Under the pieces are notes generated by a model that did not search any database, had not been told where the DNA came from, and worked only from the letters and a program-made list of their open reading frames with translations. Below are positions 61,414 through 64,000 of a DNA stretch of 64,000 bases, piece by piece. The DNA lies in NCBI GenBank assembly GCA_019775845.1, contig JADQAV010000003.1:124001-188000 (forward strand), in the 5' to 3' direction. Within the stretch, counting starts at the first letter, position 1. Each line of letters starts with the position of its first letter. A program made the translations under genes and the position numbers. Source of the DNA: Myrmaecium sp. VS I D KN 1 (lineage: Eukaryota; Ascomycota; Dothideomycetes; Valsariales; Valsariaceae).

Positions 61414-62778
61414 TCACAGATTATACGTCGCCTTCAACCGCCGATCCAAATGATCCTTCGCCGTGAGCACCGCGACCGCGCCATCCGCCAGCGCCGCCTC
61501 CTCGCCCGCACCGCCACCGTACCCAACAACAGCAACAACCTTCCTCCGCTCCCGCCCCGCGCGGTCCCCCCTGTTCTCCGCGCGGAAACGCCGGACGCGC
61601 GCGCTCGGGATGGGCACCAGGGCCGCGTCGTCGCAGGGGTGGCAGAAGTAGGCGATGGAGTAGCGATCGCGGGCCTCGGCGCCGGGGCCGGGGCCGGCGG
61701 GGACGGTGACCCGGTGGACGGTGCTGCGGAGCAGGCCGTCGGTCCAGTAGGCGAGGAGGTCGCCGATGTTGACGAGGATGGGGGGGTGGGGGAGGTGGGT
61801 TGGGTTGACGGGGACGGGGGACCAGGTCTCGTTGTTGTGGTTGTTGTTGTTGTTGCTGGCCTCCTGGCCTGGCCCCGACCCCGACCCCGGCGAGGTGAGG
61901 ATCTCCAGCCCGGGCTGCCCGGGTTGCTGGAAGAGCAGGGTGATGCTGCCGTAGTCGGAGTGGGCGCCGGCGCGGATGTCGGTCGCGGCGTCGTAGTCGG
62001 TCGTTCCGGGGGCCAGGGCGGGGTAGTAGAGCAGCCGGAGGATGCTGCCGGAGGGTCCGTGACTGCGGTCGTGGCGGGCGGCGAACCAGGTGGCGCCGCC
62101 TTCGCTGGCGGGGATGGCGAGGGCGCGGGCGAAGTGTTGGAGGATTTTGGTGCAGAGGGTGTGGCAGCGGGAGGAGAAGTGGGCGATGAAGGATTCGTGC
62201 GCGGCGAGGGATGGCGGGAGCGCTTGGTTGGCTTTCCCGTTGGTGAATTCGCCGAGGTTGAAGGCTCTGGGGGGAGCTGGTTAGAGTGAGGGGCATTGGG
62301 GGAAATGGGTATGGGATCGGTACTCTTTAAAGTCGCCTCGCTAGGTCACTGTCAGCTCACCGGATCCGTGAAGCCGTATAACCCACTGAAGGAAAGCGTA
62401 GGTGATTTGAGGCGGACAAATCATACCTTGTGATGAGCAGGATCGAGGTTCTCGCCGTGCATGCCTAGCCAGCCACGATTTTTGCCGGAGTTGCTCGAAT
62501 GGATCGAGCATTCAGCCTTGACGTGCGTCGGGGAACTGAAGAAGTCGCGAGACTGTGGAGTGAGGATAGATCAGTCAGAAAGAGGGAGGGACATGAGGAT
62601 GCTGAGTTGTTTATACACGTACATATGCAAACATGCGGTCGACATCTTCCGGGCTGATGTCTGGCTCTGGTCCACTGTCGGTGATGTAGAGGAACCCGTA
62701 GGTCGAGGCCGCTTCCAGCAAGCGATGGGAGATGTCCTCCGCATCGGAGCCGATGTCGATCACGGGGAGTTCAACCAT
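61414..62778 (-). CDS. 2-oxoglutarate/Fe(II) oxygenase, isopenicillin N synthase-like
   Basis: Four exons on the minus strand: 62778-62623, 62552-62427, 62340-62324 and 62266-61414, giving 383 residues. Exon 3 is only 17 bases (CGAGGCGACTTTAAAGA) and supplies RGDFK before EAFNLGEF; skipping it would break the frame. The N-terminal DIOX_N region starts MVELPVIDIG, with the GFLYI motif. The jelly-roll has iron ligands H202, D204 (GAHSDYGS) and H284 (STVHRV), and the 2-oxoglutarate motif R301-x-S303 (RYSIAYF). A Gly/Ser/Asn-rich insertion at about 225-247 interrupts the core. Such enzymes hydroxylate or desaturate small molecules; the substrate is unknown and no biosynthetic cluster surrounds it. 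The 3' exon is very G+C-rich. Confidence 0.92.
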
Positions 62779-63498
62779 GGCGGTTCCGCGGATCTTTGGT
62801 CGGTGGATGGATGACTGGACGAAGTAATGTTGGGATAGAAGCAAAATGCGCGGACAAGTGCCACTGTTCGAGTGATGGCAGGAAAGTGACGACGAATCAG
62901 ATAGGTGGTAGATAATGAAGTATGTAGATAAGTTGTGGTAGATCAGGATGTAGTACTGCCTCTACTGCTTGTACAACGGTAAAGTAGATTATGAAACAAG
63001 TACTGTGATAGATGTACAGTACTATTATATACTGTACTGTACATTATGTACTAGTACATGTTGTACTTGATATCTGATTGATTGAGGAGTGGATGGAGTG
63101 ATAAGACCCATGTGCTAGCCTGAGGCCGTCGTCTTCTAGGGAGCGGGCCGGTGCTGCAGCGTTTGGCTCCGGGACAGGTCTGTCGCAGCCCGCTCCGTAT
63201 TCAATGGGAGTCCGGCCCGCATTGGAGCAGCACAGCTCCGGTCAGTTTATACAAGCACGGAGGTACATCCAGTGCTCGTCAAGCTGCCCGCCTCGCAACC
63301 ACTTCACCTCCTCACCTCTCAACCTTTCCTCCACCTCACCACTTCCTCCGTGGCACCCGGCTAGCTTCGCGCTGGTAGGCGTTTGGCTATTCCTGTATCT
63401 CTCTTTCTGCGTGCCCCTCTTCTCTCCTGTTCTCCCCTCCGACCTGTCGGCCTTGTACCGTTCGACATATACACCGACCCTGTTCGACGCCCGCCGTC
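62779..63498. promoter_or_regulatory. Divergent promoter region of the oxygenase and MKT1-like genes
   Basis: 720 bases. The first part (62890-63090) is AT-rich and packed with GTAC-centred palindromes; the second part is C/T-rich and is the presumed leader of the MKT1-like gene. No gene seen. Confidence 0.5.
63013..63059. repeat. Inverted repeat and palindrome built on GTAC
   Basis: TGTACAGTA (63013-63021) is the exact inverse of TACTGTACA (63035-63043), and ATGTACTAGTACAT (63046-63059) is its own reverse complement. Clear in the sequence; role unknown. Confidence 0.75.
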
Positions 63499-64000
63499 AT
63501 GATCAACGGCTTCGAGGAATGGACCGCGTCCGCGAATCTCGTCCAGAGATCGCAGCTGGATGAATTGGCCAACACGACCCTCGCGATCGAGGCGGCGCAC
63601 TACATCAGCACCCGTCTGTTCGGCGGCCAGCCATGGAAGGAGCCGCTGCTCCCCGCCTTGGGCGGCGTACCGTTCGGCATGCGACGTCTCGTCGAAAGCG
63701 ACATCCAGGCGTTCCGCGACCGCAAAATCACTCCGATATTCGTCTTCCACGGCTTAGACGTCGGCAGAAAGGGCGACAACGTGTTTGGCGCGTGTGAGGA
63801 GGCCGTCAGGATCACCGCAAACGCATGGGAATTGTACGATAAGCACCAAGCGGAACAGGCTGTGCAGACGTTCGGGAGCTCGTGTACCCAGCCCATGGTG
63901 TATCAATCGTTGATCGGGGCCACGGACGGTCAAACCGCCGCCATCAGGCCCGAAGACATCTTCCGTCATCTCCAATCCATCCTGCACCTGAATGGCGTGA
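63499..64000 (+). CDS. mkt1: Mkt1-like post-transcriptional regulator (XPG-like N-terminal), 5' part
   Basis: The frame is open from ATG 63499 to the window end (167 codons); the rest lies outside. It begins with the XPG/PIN-like N-terminal domain: LVQRSQLDELANTTLAIEA, AAHYISTRL, PLLPALGGVPFGM, a VESDIQAFRDRKITPIFVF strand-helix-strand and PMVYQSLI later. This order matches fungal Mkt1, which with Pbp1 regulates poly(A)-dependent translation and mRNA fate in the cytoplasm and has an inactive nuclease fold. The canonical XPG acidic residues are only partly present, as in Mkt1. The identification rests on the N-terminal fifth of the protein. Confidence 0.85.
   Translation, partial: MINGFEEWTASANLVQRSQLDELANTTLAIEAAHYISTRLFGGQPWKEPLLPALGGVPFGMRRLVESDIQAFRDRKITPIFVFHGLDVGRKGDNVFGACEEAVRITANAWELYDKHQAEQAVQTFGSSCTQPMVYQSLIGATDGQTAAIRPEDIFRHLQSILHLNGV

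Overview
This window is ordinary nuclear DNA from a filamentous ascomycete (Pezizomycotina). The evidence is many short GT-AG introns of about 45-130 bases, long pyrimidine-rich leaders, and best family matches to fungal proteins: Ste50, Alb1, a Bre4-like ArAE protein, an Nha1 antiporter with a long tail, Rod1/CreD-type arrestin and Mkt1. I cannot fix the class or genus from sequence alone. I saw no transposon, provirus, rRNA, convincing tRNA, CRISPR array or secondary-metabolite cluster.

Layout. 0-10 kb: a small KEN-box/PIP-like protein (88-660), a three-finger C2H2 protein (3103-4127, +), STE50 (8266-6491, -) and a small conserved-looking protein (9673-10206, +). 11-18 kb: CDC48 (13799-11090, -), a hypothetical protein (15557-14823, -) and ribosomal protein L32 (17591-16862, -). 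18-27 kb: a zinc-knuckle protein (+) and a 1086-residue ArAE/FUSC-like membrane protein (+). 27-36 kb: a membrane-anchored ubiquitin protease (-), ALB1 (+), a Cys-rich unknown (-), a possible 90-residue protein (-) and an Mpv17/PMP22 protein (+). 37-45 kb: a SprT-like/BTB-like fusion (+), RAD5 (-) and a mitochondrial NDUFAF6-like protein (+). 45-55 kb: Nha1 Na+/H+ antiporter (-) and an alpha-arrestin (-). 58-64 kb: DPB11/RAD4 (+), a 2OG-Fe(II) oxygenase (-) and the 5' part of MKT1 (+).

The genes are mostly unrelated housekeeping and regulatory genes, as is usual for fungal chromosomes. A loose theme is ubiquitin and DNA-damage tolerance: CDC48, the ubiquitin protease, RAD5, DPB11, an arrestin adaptor carrying PY motifs, a SprT-like protein and a small protein with PCNA- and APC/C-type motifs. 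I treat this as probably coincidental. The least ordinary item is the SprT-like protein. It keeps the three zinc-ligand histidines, has Gln in place of the catalytic Glu (HQMIH), and is followed by a BTB-like segment. Exon boundaries were worked out by hand from splice signals, reading frame and family knowledge; no search or RNA evidence was available.
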